Shown here: one piece after another, positions 11,901 through 24,768 of the stretch | Numbering within the stretch: the stretch's first letter is position 1 | Layout: each line of letters opens with the position of its first letter | Source: Laetiporus sulphureus 93-53 | Lineage: Eukaryota > Basidiomycota > Agaricomycetes > Polyporales > Laetiporaceae | Length of the DNA: 64,000 nucleotides | Direction: 5' to 3' | NCBI RefSeq assembly: GCF_001632365.1 | Contig: NW_024468521.1 | Span: 571,684-635,683 of the forward strand | The notes under the pieces: generated by a model | Databases searched by the model: none | Told to the model about the DNA's origin: nothing | The model's input: only the letters and a program-made list of their open reading frames with translations | Position numbers and translations under genes: made by a program

Positions 11901-12153
11901 TTTTCCTTATCGTACAAGTCCTCGGCGCGAAGCTGGATCTGGGACATGTCGACGTTGGCATCTGCATCGTAGGCGCCACGTCAACAAAAACATCAAATTA
12001 ATTCGGCAGATTGAGCGCACGGGTAGCCTTCGTTTCTTCATGTCCAAAGTCCTTGTACTCGCGCTTTCTCTTCTCTGGCTCGGCGGGGGAGGTGGGCGAG
12101 CCCACGTCGGGCTCACCGGGTGTGCCGGGCTGCTTCTCGTCAGGCGTCGACAT
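8920..12153 (-). CDS. pma1: Plasma-membrane H+-ATPase (P-type IIIA)
   Basis: Proton pump that energises the fungal plasma membrane by ATP-driven H+ export. Five exons: 12153-12021, 11961-11753, 11697-11285, 11228-9645 and 9583-8920. Introns are 55-61 bp, all GT-AG, and the exons total 3003 nt, exactly 1000 codons plus stop, with consistent phases. Visible motifs: TGES (about residue 234, actuator domain), the DKTGTLT phosphorylation site (about 382), and GDGANDAP hinge (about 640). Also present are the hydrophobic helices [15 protein letters not shown] and [16 protein letters not shown], and C-terminal helices around [10 protein letters not shown]. The C-terminal [20 protein letters not shown]...RFSSIQAQR tail corresponds to the autoinhibitory, phosphorylated R-domain. 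The first intron splits codon ACC C/AT so the protein reads KATHANVDM. Intact; a housekeeping gene beside accessory DNA. Confidence 0.97.
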
Positions 12154-12273
12154 GGCTCGAGCCGTAGATAGCTAAAGGCTGATCGCCTCGATAGAGAGGA
12201 GGAAGATGCGAGACGGGAGCGGGGACTGAGGGAAGGGGAGGGGAAAGGCGAGGAGGGGAAGGGGGCGAACAGC

Positions 12274-12292
12274 TGGGAATATATATACTAGC
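12274..12292 (-). promoter_or_regulatory. TATA-like box of pma1
   Basis: On the minus strand, TAGTATATATATTCCC lies about 125 bp upstream of the pma1 ATG. It is followed by a long C/T-rich tract (about 12180-12260), the usual arrangement for a strongly expressed fungal gene with a pyrimidine-rich leader. The assignment rests on position and composition only. Confidence 0.6.
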
Positions 12293-12299
12293 GTGGCGC

Positions 12300-15200
12300 G
12301 AACAACGCGATTGCGAAGGAAGGGGCAGGGGGGTTATGTGACATGAAGTTCTCCAGCGTCAGCCAGTTCGAAATCTGTCTGAGGTGACATTCCAGCGGCA
12401 CCATCAGATGCAGTCACGCGTGTGCCCGAAATAGCTCCCGTCATCACGCACCCTTCCAGTCACCCTAATTTCTCCCTGCCGTGTGGCCGATGCCATCGGT
12501 CAGCATCCTCCTTGTGTCTGTAGGCCAAAGCAGAGGTTTATTGTCGCAGCCACAGCGAAGAAAGCAGTGAACGCGGGGTAAGTGCCCGAGACAACAATGA
12601 CGTTGGAGCGGCGTTGGAGCGGCGGCGCTAACTTTAGCACGCATGTCCCTGCCGCAGTCCCCGACAATCGCCGCCCTCCTGCCCGCCACTCTCCCCGGTC
12701 TTTTCGACGCCCAGTGCCTGTGCTATCGTTGGACGATTCGCACGTCGGTCCTTGCCGATGCCGCCGGCCATGGAGAGCGGTGCGGCGCTACGAGGCCTGT
12801 CCGGCGCATGCGACGGCAGCTTCTCGCTCCGCATTGACTTTCCTCCATTGCGAACGCGACATGCGCACTTTTTGCCATACAGCCCGCCTGTGCACGGCAT
12901 TGCGGCTGCTCGGCGTAGCGGAGTTTTCCTGGGCCCCGATTCGTCTTCGATCGGCAAAGCGGCAGATGTGATCCCACGTGAGGCGGATTTCGCACGCACG
13001 GACCTCTACCTCGCGCGAATATCGCCCCAGGGGATGCTCGGATGGTTTCGGATGGTCATGGGGATATCCGTTTATATGCACCTAGGAATTCTCTACGTCA
13101 ATGCACGGCAAATTACTGGCCTTGACCCTCGGGGCCACCGACACCATCCTTTACCGGCCACCACGCCGCTGAGATCAATAACCGGTCTTCACCATTTGTT
13201 TTTCTAGCATCCTTGGGTACCCCGCACCCCGCACACCGAGGCGAAGCCGATCACTTGCGCTGTTGTGCTTGGCTCGACGCTCTCGCGTGACGTCGTCCGA
13301 GCCTGAGATACATGCAATCCGCGCGGTCCCCAACGCTAGTATAATTTGCAATCTTCTCAGCACTGCTTCAGCTGTTCCGAATATGCTTGCTATGATGTAA
13401 CCCTCAACGGTCTTGTTCGGGCTGTGCGAGTACTATGAATACGCCCTACATCCGCCTAATGCCGGTATCGGATGTACTCTCTCCAGCAGATGGTGCTCTA
13501 TGGTCACCCGCATACCTGTTCAACCCTCAAAATGGAGCTCCTAGGAAAGAAGTGGCAAATCTACCGCCACAAATGCTATGCGTGGTCAGATATCGCACCG
13601 CAATCTATTCTTGCTTCCTCTTTCGAATAAAACCTACAGTGCACAGCCTGTAAATACTGGATTTACGATTGGAGAACACGCTGTGGTTCGATTCACAACA
13701 GGCGCTACAAGCGACAGCCACGCTGCTCCGATCCGACTTCGTCTCCAGCACAGCCATTTAACCGCTCGCAAAATTTTGACACAGCCCAAATTAAACACCT
13801 TCGACCGTCTTCTCTCTTACCACAATCGTGGCTACGGTCAAGTCTGCATTCAAGTTGGCCAGCATGCTCCATTTCGGATCAAGCAGTGCCCGCAAATCAT
13901 ACTTCAGGCTTCTCCGCTGCTCCCCAACGTCCTGGCTTCAATTTTTCTGTATGCGCCATTTTAAACTGGGACTAATCATTATAATTAGGTCGCACAGCTG
14001 CCTCTAGAATCTGGACACCATGATGGCTGCCGGCGCTTTACAGTCCGTCTATCCGTCGCTACATCAGTCATGATCAAACCATCTGTCGCGCTGGCTTTCT
14101 CTCCGCATCCGATCTACCTATTCCCTTGATGAACACTCATCTGATCCTAGTCCTGTGCTGCGCACCAGACCTGGATATCGATCTCTGCTTCTGCCAGCTT
14201 GGCTTCGGGCTTAAGCTGCCATGAGCTTTCGGACTTTGTGGACGTTACTCTTGGCTCGGACGTCGGCATCTTGGCTGGGCTTGGACTCGCTCGTACGATC
14301 TCTCTCCGTGCCCGCGCCGCCAATCTCGCCTGGATTAGATGCATCTCAGACTCTGGATCTTTCATTTCATCGAGTCTGACGTTGGCGGGCTGATGCGACC
14401 AAATGGATGCTAGTGTCGGACCAGACGAGGATCTTCCGCCGGCGGCAGGCTCTCTGGAGCGTTGTTTCGCCGCTCTGAAGCGTCAATCCATCTCCCGAGA
14501 CGGGTTATAGAAGAGTTGCACGAGCGAGGGATGGTGGTTCGTGCTGCACGTCGCTCTGAGCGGACTTGGTTTTCGAGTGGTCGTGCGGTACCGACGCGTC
14601 AATCTTCCTTGGCACCCTCCTCACACCAATCATTCTATCTTTTTTCTTCCTTATACGAACATGCATCCGCTGAACGTCGATAACTGACAGATTGATGCGG
14701 TCAAACAGCAGGGACTGCAAGAGATAATTGCGCGACTGGCTATTGCTTTGAATTTAGGAGCAGACCGTCAACATGCTCACTTGACGACGGTCGGCAGTGG
14801 GTGATAGGTTCAGGATATATGATACGGCGTGGCAGGCGGGTGAATGGCAAGCGCACGAATACAGTAAATCGTTGACTTTTGGACATTGATGTTCCTTAAC
14901 TGGGTGCAGCGTTGCGTGCAGTCTGCATTCCGCTATTGGTTCTGCTCGTCATGATGCATGTCCACCTTTCACAACGAACGCTCGCCAACACAGGTTATGA
15001 GCCTAGCGACCGTCGATCATAACCCGCCGCTCTCCATTCGCCGGCTCCACCAGCCAATCCAATGCACCCATGTGTCGCTCGTGTGCCCGCAATCCAACTT
15101 CGAGCACATCTTCTGGTTTCTGGTGACCGTCCGTGAGAGCCCCAGTAATCTCCATCCGGTCGTCCCCGCATCGCGCAAACCCTCATTTAAATTTGATTCT

Positions 15201-18200
15201 GACAGTCCCTGAGTAGCTTTGTCCGAACAGCCCTGAGCAGCCGCGTGCTTGAAGATGCCACAAGACGCCGGCGGCGGACGTTACGCGGCTATGCGAACGG
15301 TCGCTTAGACACGGACAACCGACGCATCGTCTGCCACGGCTGTTATGTAGTACCTCCGATCAATAATCAATAATCACTCAGCGTGAGATGTTCATTGCTC
15401 ACGCCCAATGGCGACTGCAGGCCGTCGAGGGTGCTGACATTGCACCTCTTGGCGTCGAACCTTCATGTGCAGTGGAATTTTGCGCGGTACATACACTTCT
15501 AGTAGGCAAGGAGACTAGTGAAGGGACGTGCGGCGATGGCTGAAGTGTGAACATTGATATTGAACATTCAGTAGACCCACGCTTATGATTCCGTTCCGCA
15601 TGTCCGGTGTGTGGCGCCACACACCGCACATTGGCAGCGGACCTGACAGCTGGCTTTGAACTGCATTGGAAAAGCGGTTTCGAGGGCCGCCTGGCTGCGT
15701 TTCGAGGTCCACCCGTTCGCGCTCCAGTGTGTACTGTGCTGGATCAGCTTTCTGCCGCTGCACGGACCATTATCAAGCAGCAGTTATCTGGGGTCTGTTT
15801 CGTGGCCCGCAGCGCTTAGCTGTTGCTAAATATAATGCGTACCCTCGTCCTCATATTACTTGTGCGTTGAATATAGCACCGCGGTGCCATCCGCATTGAG
15901 ACCAAGGCGGACGAGCCGAGACCAACATCATTCGTTTCTGCGCGACGGGACGTCCGCCCTGGCGAGTCGCAACGCTACCGTCGGGTGAATTTCGAACATG
16001 CAGAGTCAGAGCCGCAAGAATCCCGGGATGCAGAAGCGCGCGCTCTGAGTACCCTTGCGTCATCGTCGGATCCCAAGGAAGAGCAATGCTGCTACCACAA
16101 TCTACTGCTGTTACGGGCGTACTCGGACTTCCAGTCAAGCCTGATGACCACAGCTGCCCGGTCTGCCAGAAGGAGTGGCAACACATTAGTATGAGAGGTC
16201 ATGAAGTGGCGCCTTCTTCATCCTGACTACTCGAAGAACGTTGCGCCCTCAGCTCCTATCCTGGGCCGACTGTAAGTCAGTGATCAGGAGCAGAGTAAGA
16301 GGATGATCCTTGAGATATGCGCCCGCGAACCATTATCGTTTCCGTCCAATAAAAGAACGTCGTTGTCAGTCATTGTCACGCTTTGCTCCTCATGAACGCT
16401 TTTTTCGTAAAATCATCCGTGTCAGTGACCATATTTTGAGACTCGTGACCTTGCATAACGCACCTGTTGCACACTAGTGGATTTATTATCTTCCCTTTCA
16501 AGCGTTGAAGAAGGAGACGATCTGTGAAAAGACTTGATTCGGTGCTCGTTTAAGCGTCGTCACGATCCGTACGTCGATTCTCTTGACTCTGCACGCATAG
16601 AGCATGATTCATACCTGGACCATTATTGGAATTAGGAACCACCGATATTGCCCCGCGCATGCATGTTTGTGCACGCGACATACACCGTAGCCCCTTGATT
16701 TCATCAAGATAGTAGTCAGAGAATCGCGGAGCCAGTCGGTGCTCCACTGGTCGCCGACACGTCTACGGACAGCTGAGTCGTCGATCAGCTTTCAGTGGGC
16801 AGTGGTCTGAACGTTCCTTCATTTCTGCCAGCCGCCGGAAGCTCTTCGATGCTATCACGTACGGGGCAACATGTTTTGACTGGACACATGCCATGCCGAG
16901 AGCAAACAAAATGAATGATCAGCGCAATCTGATACCGCAGCGATGACTTTTAGAACACTTACTTAGGAGTTGACATCCGTTTCCGTCTTGCAACTACATC
17001 TTGGATTCGTTGAAGTTTGATGGTGAATACTCGAAGAGACTTTGGGAAGTCACCAACTAGCAGATTCACCGAACGACAAGAGGAAGACCGTAACAGGAAT
17101 GGCTCAGGGAGAACGACACTGCTGGAGTACCGTCGAGGAGCACTGTCGACGCTAGCTAGATCATTGATGACTCCAGACGCTACGGCTGCATTTGCATAGT
17201 CACGTTCGGTGAGACAGTTCTAATGTTGATGTGCGTTTCCGTCACTTTGCCTTTGAATCCCAAACTAGGCTTGAAATATGCTTGACGAGCTCACAACGTG
17301 TATGACTAGAGCCGAAATGCGCTTTATATTCCTCGCAGGAATGTACAGAACTCGAGAGGTTTTTAGTGAAGGGGTGACCTAGATAAGGAGGCAGGATGTT
17401 GGCCGGTACTGCTCGAACGCCAACCGAGAGAATATTACAAGTGAAGAGCTTGTCGCATACGACCATGCGGTTACTTGGCGTGATAAGAACTGGAATGTAC
17501 GTCGCGACGGCCACGGACATTATGCGAATTGGCTGACCTGCGCTGCACCCCAGGCGGACATGCGGCAACACGGCGGAGATGGCGATCGCTATTCACGGGA
17601 GGGTGAGAATAACATTGCGACCCAAGAAATGCTTCTCCCACCTAATAAGGGCCTAGGGATGATAGATCAAACGAGCCACTGGTCGGTTTGAGAAGTCACT
17701 GGAGACAGTACTGCTAGCTAGCCTGTAACAAAACAAGATTTGAACAAAACGACTCGCAGTCCGCCCTTGACACGTGCCATTCGAGCGCTCGCGCTCTGTC
17801 GGTCCAACTTAATACGCCCTCTCGAACACACAATGCTACATCTTGCCTCCTGCTTCGAGATTCGGGCGGACCCGTTGCACATCACATCATCTTTAAGCTT
17901 GCTGGTGTGGACATAGTCTGCCCAAGGGTCTCTTCATATTTGAAGACTGATCAAGAGTGGAGTGAGCTTTGGCGGATATAATCAAATAGGACAATTGCAT
18001 TCGAAGACCGAGCAGCGAGGATTGAACTAATGACCGCTATGGCTGCGTGTAATCCGAAATCAGAAGAGAAGAAGATGTTTGATGCTCGAGTTTACTGAAT
18101 AGCACGGGAGATGCGAGATCTCTGGAGCGAGTTAGAAGGTTCGTGTTTCCAAGTCATATGTATATTGTGCGCTCTTACACTGCACATATACTACTGAGCG

Positions 18201-19758
18201 TCACGCTAGTCTTCCGTGGGCAGACGACACAATTCTTTCAACCTCCGCAGGAACGCTCCGGATATCTACGTCACGTCTGCTGTTGGGGTGGATCCGCACT
18301 TTTTTCATGCATCTCATAAAATTGCTCACTCACATGCTGTCCGAGAAACGCCGACTTTAGTTCTTCTGACGCGATGAAGTTCTCATCTCATGGACCAACT
18401 GGAAGGGCAGATTCTGACCGCGTTCTCTGTCTTTTGTCAAATATGGCTCGAACCCATAAAATTGCGCAGCAATTCAAGTCCGTTAGTAAGCAGTCTGGCA
18501 TCTCACCTGCGAGTTCCTCATGACTGATGAAAATACAGCATATAGGTAGGTCTCTGAATCACACATGGAGGATGGGGATTGATTCTCGAATCCCAGAACG
18601 AACAGACGCAATGTTGGCATGCTTCTGCTTGCCAAGGCAGATCACTCGATGTGATAGTTATGATGTTCAGTTCAATGTAAGCCACTTCAATGTAGCAGAT
18701 AATAATGCTCTAAACTTGCATCTCCACAGCACCGTTTATAACATTTTCATCAGGAATTTACTCGTTAATATGTATATTTGACGCGAAATAGCAGCAGCGG
18801 TGAAGGCTTGCATGACTACGATAGCTCAGATGCCGATCTACACCTGTGAGGTTTCTGGCCATGTTTCATGATCTAATTTGCGCAATTCGGGCGTAGGATT
18901 CTGGACACTGCAAAGACGATAGTCACACTGCACATGCGTGCCTGCATCTCATGGTCTCTGAGATCCTCATGCAATCTCCTAGTTATTATGTTGTGTCTTC
19001 GTCGACGTCCATCGCAACTTCTTATCATCACTTGTGGTGCCGAGATCAGATATCATATATACAAACTGTCATGTTCTCATGTAAACCCAGCTGTAAGACC
19101 GTTCTCACTCTATGTTAATTCTGTGCATGATGTGACAGTACGCGTTGCCACGTATCACCAGAGTCGTCTGCTATCAAGACAATCATTATGGATGAACGCA
19201 TGACGCATGGGACCATCTCAGATAATGGTGAACAAGTCTGAACAACAATCATTTGCCCCAGTCGCTAAAGACAGCGTGCGACGATAGGAAGGCCTCGTGC
19301 ATAGATGCAGTGAGTTTTTCAGAAACCTAAATGTCTAAAACGACCGTCCATAAGCTTTATAGAGATTCCGCTTCAAGCCTTCGCCGGACCCACCAGATAA
19401 AACGCAATGTCCGTGACCAACTAGCCACTTTCGTGAAATGGTGCGTAAAGAAGCACAAACGTCTCTCATTGGTACGTTTGGGGTTTTATATAACATTCAG
19501 CGGGTTTGAAAGTGTATCGTAACTACGTGAGCTCGAAAAGCTCACCATGAGCGAGTCACCTACGTTTTGCCGGATCTTTCATATATGTGTGCGCAAGGGG
19601 CGTTCATGTCCGACTTTATTCATCGACTGATCTATTAGCTTGTGCGTTATTCAGACTTTCTTTCGATTTCGCCTCTCTCCGAACTGGCTACTTTCCTATC
19701 TCAGCAAGATAGACTGTTCCGAACCTGGTACATGACGAAAAAGGGCACTATAGATCGT
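12300..19758. other. Gene-poor stretch of about 7.4 kb
   Basis: I could not support any gene here. ORFs are short, have mixed composition and carry no recognisable motif or consistent exon chain. The GC-rich part (12.5-13.1 kb) produces chance ORFs on both strands. The weak exception is about 14147-14395 on the minus strand, where a hydrophilic frame ends QVWCAAQD; there is no supporting neighbour exon. A perfect short inverted repeat, GGGATTGATTCTCGAATCCC, is at about 18576-18595. No LTR pair, terminal repeat or tRNA was recognised. The region may hold decayed genes or lncRNA, but the sequence alone does not show it. Confidence 0.4.
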
Positions 19759-20805
19759 TCATTCCTTTGTAGGGGTTCGAGAAGCTAAGAAATCAGCCAG
19801 GTCCTTGGCGATCCAGTCATGCATCCGACTGGTCGGATGGAGGTGGTCGACCCAGATGCCCCCACCCGATTTCCTGACGTCCTCAGTTGCAAATCCATGA
19901 GCAACCGGATCATCTAGCACACGGTTGAACGTGTCCCAGGAAGAGAACTGCAGGACAGTCGCGTCAGGGTGGGCAGTTGAGAACGCCGCAGCTTGCACGT
20001 CCAACTCAGCATTCCAGGTTCTGTATATCTGGCTTCCTACATCCTTGTTAGACAGCATACGACCTACATGTGAGGGCACAAAAGGTCAAGTTGGATGTTG
20101 CGTGTACGACGGTTCGAGCTCGTACCGATAGGCGAGAGGTGAATTGGTGGTACATCGACGAGAAGAAAGTTGCGTGCGCCTGCCTCATACAGTGCTTCCT
20201 GCTCTTTAAAAAGTTCTTTCAAAGAGCTTCCGATAATCTCATCATCGGAGCCTCTACAATTTGATGAGCACAATGACGAAGCGCATAGAGATGAGACGCT
20301 CTTTACCCGCAATCGTTGATCCCCACCCAAGTGACTGTAGCATATGTTAATACGTGAGTACACAAGGAAGTGACTCTATCAACCTACTGAAAAGTGTGTC
20401 TGTTGAAGACCAAGGTGCCCAGTCAGGCTTTCTCCCTGCTGTAGGCAGGAACCGGTTGCGAATCTGGATTCGGACGCCGGATACGGTGTCTCCTCCCACG
20501 GCATAATCGTACACCAGCATCTGGCCATGGGGGGAATAGTTGGTAATTAAGTGACCGACCCAGTTTGCTGTATCGCTCTCAGTCCAGGTGACGCCGGGAA
20601 ACTCGACCCCGAGTGGCTGGACTTCGGTGGGGTGTGGCGACATCAAAGCAAGATAGCCAACGTCAGAATATGAGTCACCGCTGTTTTCGAAGTTTAAAAA
20701 CATCAATTTCATTGCAAAGTTGTCGGTCCAAGATGCTCACAAGACTACGAGTCTGGAGATGCCAGCAATCCCCTTCCATGATGGGGTGATATTGTTCGTA
20801 TGCAT
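19759..20805 (-). CDS. SGNH/GDSL esterase, CE16-like
   Basis: Five exons (20805-20741, 20680-20388, 20334-20307, 20253-20126, 20063-19759) with four GT-AG introns of 53-62 bp. They total 819 nt, or 272 aa, with consistent phases. Block I is RLVVFGDSYSDVGY, with the nucleophile Ser near residue 24 and an intron splitting the Phe codon before GDS. Then come DYAVGGDTVSGV, block III TWVGINDCG (about 120-128) and block V VDHLHPTSRMHDWIA (about 242-256) with the catalytic Asp and His. This is the fold and spacing of carbohydrate esterase family 16 acetylesterases, which remove acetyl groups from hemicellulose-derived sugars. Oddity: the start MHTNNITPSWKG gives no signal peptide, unlike secreted CE16, so an intracellular role or a missing upstream signal exon are both possible. 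Confidence 0.85.
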
Positions 20806-21313
20806 CGATGATTGCGATCAGCGTTGGAGAAGGTGCGATATACAATCTTCAGTTACTGAACGTCTATGGGCGGGCTTGAAGCTTGAATGTTCGGTAGAGA
20901 CAGCGAACCAAGTGGCAAATATCAACTTGCTGGAAATCCCTCGACGGTAGCGCTGGTGGAACGCGTCCACGCGGCGCGTCGAGCGCGTCTATGATTCTCA
21001 TGGGCACGTGGTCTCACCTTACAAGCAACTACTTTCATCGGAAATACTGTTGTGATGGCCTGGAAGGACAATCACTTCAGGTACGCATCCGTACTGCCTG
21101 TCGCGCCACGTTGAGTCAGGTGGCAGGCTCGTATGACACTGGAGATCAGACACCCGCTGCGTCTCATAGCTAGCTGTATCAACAGAGCATGTTGATATGT
21201 CAAGGATGATGGTAAGGAGGGTGTATTGATTATTGCCATTTTCAATAGCGACGACTTGTGAACAGGCAAACATTCTCGGTGAATAGCGTATGGCAGAAAC
21301 AGCGTAGGCGCGA

Positions 21314-23440
21314 TTAGTGCCTTGAAGAGCTCTCGTCATTTTCGACTACGCTTTCCTGTCTCCGGTTCTTTTCATTAGCTTCTTCAGTTGAGTCTTCATT
21401 CTCTATCGCAGCTTCATGTGCGCGAGACCTTTGCATTGAGACAGTGAAGATGATTGAGTGGATCATTTATTTAGGGAAAGCACTCCACTGTCACACTTAC
21501 CAAGTTGATAAAGACGATAGTCTCCGAGCGACGAAGCTGCTCAAAAGGCTCGATGACTGAGCATTATCTGAGTCCTCCTGCATCTCCTTGAGCACTTGGC
21601 GTGAGTTGAGTCTGAATAGCAGTGAGCTGCTGTGATTCATTATGATCATGAGCTTTGCATACGTCGCGAGCGCCACGTTTACAGTGACTATCTTTATATT
21701 CAGATCTCTATGTGTCGATAAACTAGAGACCGGCGACTTACGTGTGCCAGAGAAACAGTATACACCATCCATTGCTTGTGTCCCATTTGGCTTGTACTGT
21801 GAAACATTTCTGTGAACGTACAGCTTTGGGTGACGTGGCTTGAACTGACAGTAACGATGACAAATAGTTGGACGGCGCTGTAACATAATGAACAGCGAAT
21901 ATGCGACAACGATGAACGAATGACCTGTGCCACATCGAGTACTCACAAGAGGGCTATCGCTCGGTTGATCGTCCACATGATGAGTTTCGTGATGACGAAC
22001 TCCGTCCTAGATGCAACGCGATCAGCGCACAAACGGCACTCGCATGTGCAAGACACCATTTACGCTTGACAGCCCGTCCTAGCGCCATGAAATATGGAAC
22101 ATAGACAGACCGCTATGTAGAAATCGACGGCAAGAACCGAATACCCTTGTATCCGACCAGGCACCTATAAATGCACGACGTTAGCCCGCTTCGAGCAAAA
22201 GGCAGGAGCGTGACGGACGTTGACTCGCTCGATGGCGACAATATCGGTAGGACTGGAAAGGCTACCACCAACTGAATCAGTTCCTTCACGAAGAACACGT
22301 GCAAATGGAAAGCACTCACATGTCGTAGGCAGTGACTGTACGCGAGAGGCGTGAATATCACAAAGTGCGAGAATTCAGAGAAAAGGGACATACCGAGCCC
22401 ACAGACTTAACATATAGCACGTCAACAGCGTCTCTGATGTCAATGAGGAATATAAGACGTCATACCGAACGACAACAATGTCAAAAGAGCCTGTGCGATT
22501 TGCATCGCGATCAGACTGGACGTCTAGCGATACCATAACTGACAAACTCTTACCCCAATCGTTGTCAACGGCTTACGCAATGGTCTATTCTTAAGTACTG
22601 CAATGATATAATGAGCACACGGAACAATTAATCGAAGGAAAGAACTCACGAGTCCAGATATTTCGGATGTATAGACTGTAATGACTGGGTCAGAGTCGTT
22701 GCGGAACCATGAGCGGCTCTGACGCACCATTGTACCGCCAACACCGTTGCAGCCTACAGCGTAGATAGTCAGCTAAGAACGGCGCGATTTTGCTACAACC
22801 GTACGGTTATTATAAAGTGAACCTTCACGCAATACCATTAGCACTACAGGGAACTGAACGGCCATAGCAACAGAATCTTACGGTGTATGAACTAAGATAG
22901 TCAGGAGTTAGCTCCGAATATGGCGATAGCGCATGTCGTTTGACTATGACTCACATAGGAAGTAGAAGGAGCGCAGAAGGATTGCTATGGTTGGCTATGA
23001 ACCAATACCAAAGCAACTACGACACGTTGAGATGAGAGAGATCAACATATTTTTCAGAAACAACGCGCACCTGGCCATGAAGGAAGTCTTTCACTGTGTC
23101 CATCAGCCTGTGAAATGTTGCATATTGGGTGATGATGTCTTCTGTTAGAGGACCAACCATAGAAAGATCACCTGTTCGTAGCGTATCAGCAGTCGATCTG
23201 AGAAGAGAAAAGAGAACGGCTTCGCTGACCAGAACCCTTAAAGGGGCACCGTCGTGGTTGGAATTATGAAAGTAATATATCGTCTGAGAGAAAGTGCCGC
23301 CGTAGAATCTATAGAAGAAATTGGTTAGATTGGTTAGCTCTGTAAGATCAACGAAACAGCCAGTCATACAGGAAACACAGGAGCATCCCAACGAAAGTCG
23401 AGGTGAACGTTGTTTCCGGGCCGAGCGTTGTCCCTGACAT
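21314..23440 (-). CDS. DUF6534 seven-helix membrane protein (copy 1)
   Basis: Basidiomycete integral membrane protein of unknown function, assembled from about 14 short exons. From the ATG at 23440: MSGTTLGPETTF...FVGMLLCFL, then FYGGTFSQTIYYF, RVLVSEAVLFSLL, STADTLRTG, a helix LLWYWFIANHSNPSALLL, ISYTAATVLAV, CLYIRNIWTL, ALLTLLSFG and TDIVAIERVN. These are followed by AVCLCSIFHGARTG and then the family core TEFVITKLIMWTINRAIAL, then FAVQLFVIVT, LNSRQVLKEM and a hydrophilic tail ending VVENDESSSRH at TAA 21316-21314. The order (short N-terminus, YG...Q..YYF, R-x-W, L...YT(I/V)N) matches DUF6534 receptors-like proteins. Splice sites are canonical where I could place them, though several small exons are uncertain. 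Paralogues lie at 25970-27874 and 35911-37779 on the other strand. Confidence 0.75.
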
Positions 23441-23655
23441 TGTGATCAATAGAGGCAACGACAATGCCCGCGAAGCATTATAAGAGACAGAGATACAATT
23501 ATACGGTTTACTTGCAACCCTAGTACGCCGCCGCTCTTCGAGTGGTTTGTCAGGAGCTCATGTGCTGTGAACGTCAGTAATCCTTGGCTGTTATTGGCTG
23601 AGACCTACTTTACTATTTTTGCCAAACCAGTAATCTCTCGACCTGTGGGTAACAT

Positions 23656-24010
23656 CTAGAATTTGGGCGCTCCATCGAAGTCGAAGCAGTGAATGCCAAG
23701 AACCAGCCTGGAGGAACTTCCCACCACCAGATCGAGCATTGGAGCGCACGCTCGAATATCGCAAAAAAATTTGACGAGGTATATATTGGCATTATTGGAA
23801 TGGAACGTTGGGAAGGTTCGAATATGCGATGTAAATTCGACTGTCAGCTGCTGTCCAAGGCCATCGAGGACGTCTGTTGCGACGCGTATTCGCACATACC
23901 ACGAAAGCTGTGAGTACGTCTTGGGGCCGGTGATGTAAGAGCCGTGCTGGAATGTACTCGGATCAACGTGGTACAGATCTGTAACTGTTTGGGTATTGCA
24001 GTTCGCAGGT
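23656..24010 (-). other. Unassigned exon-like stretch
   Basis: On the minus strand about 23990-23895 reads TDLYHVDPSTFQHGSYITGP and continues KTYSQLS. A possible GT donor is followed by frame VLDGLGQQLTVEF...CFDFDGAPKF ending at a stop at 23656. Composition is protein-like and hydrophobic/charged residues alternate sensibly, but I recognise no family. It may be the end of a gene whose upstream exons (24200-24010) are not readable with confidence. It sits just upstream of DUF6534 copy 1 on the same strand, separated by 23441-23655 with nothing seen. Confidence 0.25.
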
Positions 24011-24590
24011 CAACTCTTTCAGAAACGCACCGTGCAAATACGTATATGCCGTCTGGTCTCGTACCCGTGCGTTCGTCTCTTGGTAAGAAACTCAACGTCT
24101 GGGAGTACCAATTATATTGGAAAGCGTGGGCAATAAAGGCGGCCGAATTGGTTGTGGAAGGCTCTGCGTATATATTCAGGCATAATGGCAAGAAGTGAAT
24201 CGTGCGCAAATTTATGCGCTAAAGCTGTCCCCTTCGGTTTCAAGTCAATCAAGAGTACAGACCTCTCTCCGGCATGGATAGAAGCATCTTAAAATGTTGC
24301 TATGATGCTGGTTATGCGACTCTGACCTTCGTACTGTGATAATTGCAAGCGATCCACACGTGGTGGACACATTGCCATGGAGGTGCTGACGGCGAAAATC
24401 TGAAATGATGAATGAGCTTAGCCCTTGAATATTAATTGTACGACTGTCTTCGTTGGAGCTCTAGTCAAAGACAAAACAATGAAGCCGATGCTGGCGTTAC
24501 GAGCTGTTACGAGACGCGTAATGCTGTGACTAGACGCGATTAACGTCACGCTTGGTTCATCGACTCACCTCCCATCTTTTGAAAGAAGGC

Positions 24591-24768
24591 GAAGGAGACA
24601 AATATTCATAAGCGAAATACGGAATCGCGTAATTTTCATGGTTGTTTTCACTAGCCCTGACTGGGTAAATTTAAACATATAATCACGCGTCTGTGGCGTC
24701 TGTGGCGCACTTCGGCATTGGCAGGTCAAACTGCTCCTGTCCGCTTTCGTCATGTTCGCCCTGCAACC
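24591..24768 (+). repeat. Dispersed repeat R1, copy 1
   Basis: About 175 bp starting CATAAGCGAAATACGG and ending CCCTGCAACCTTCC, strongly similar to 50744-50925 and more weakly to about 38078-38200 (AGCGAAATA ... GCAAGTCAAACTGCTG). No coding content. This copy continues past the point (CTTCC) where the 50.9-kb copy is interrupted by an LTR, so it serves as an unoccupied reference. The rest of 24010-25190 shows no gene. Confidence 0.6.

Noticed and set aside
12582..13207. Overlapping ORFs on both strands in GC-rich DNA
   Set aside because: Biased composition from GC content, no domain, no splice partners.
14147..14395. Possible hydrophilic exon on the minus strand
   Set aside because: Single frame with no start, no convincing neighbours and no recognisable family; mentioned only in the region note.
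18576..18595. GATTCTCGAATCCC resembling a tRNA T-arm
   Set aside because: It is a perfect short palindrome with no A box, acceptor stem or anticodon arm at tRNA distances.
21019..21313. Minus-strand ORF downstream of DUF6534-1
   Set aside because: The gene's own tail reaches a stop at 21316-21314; the remaining frame has no homology or splice support.
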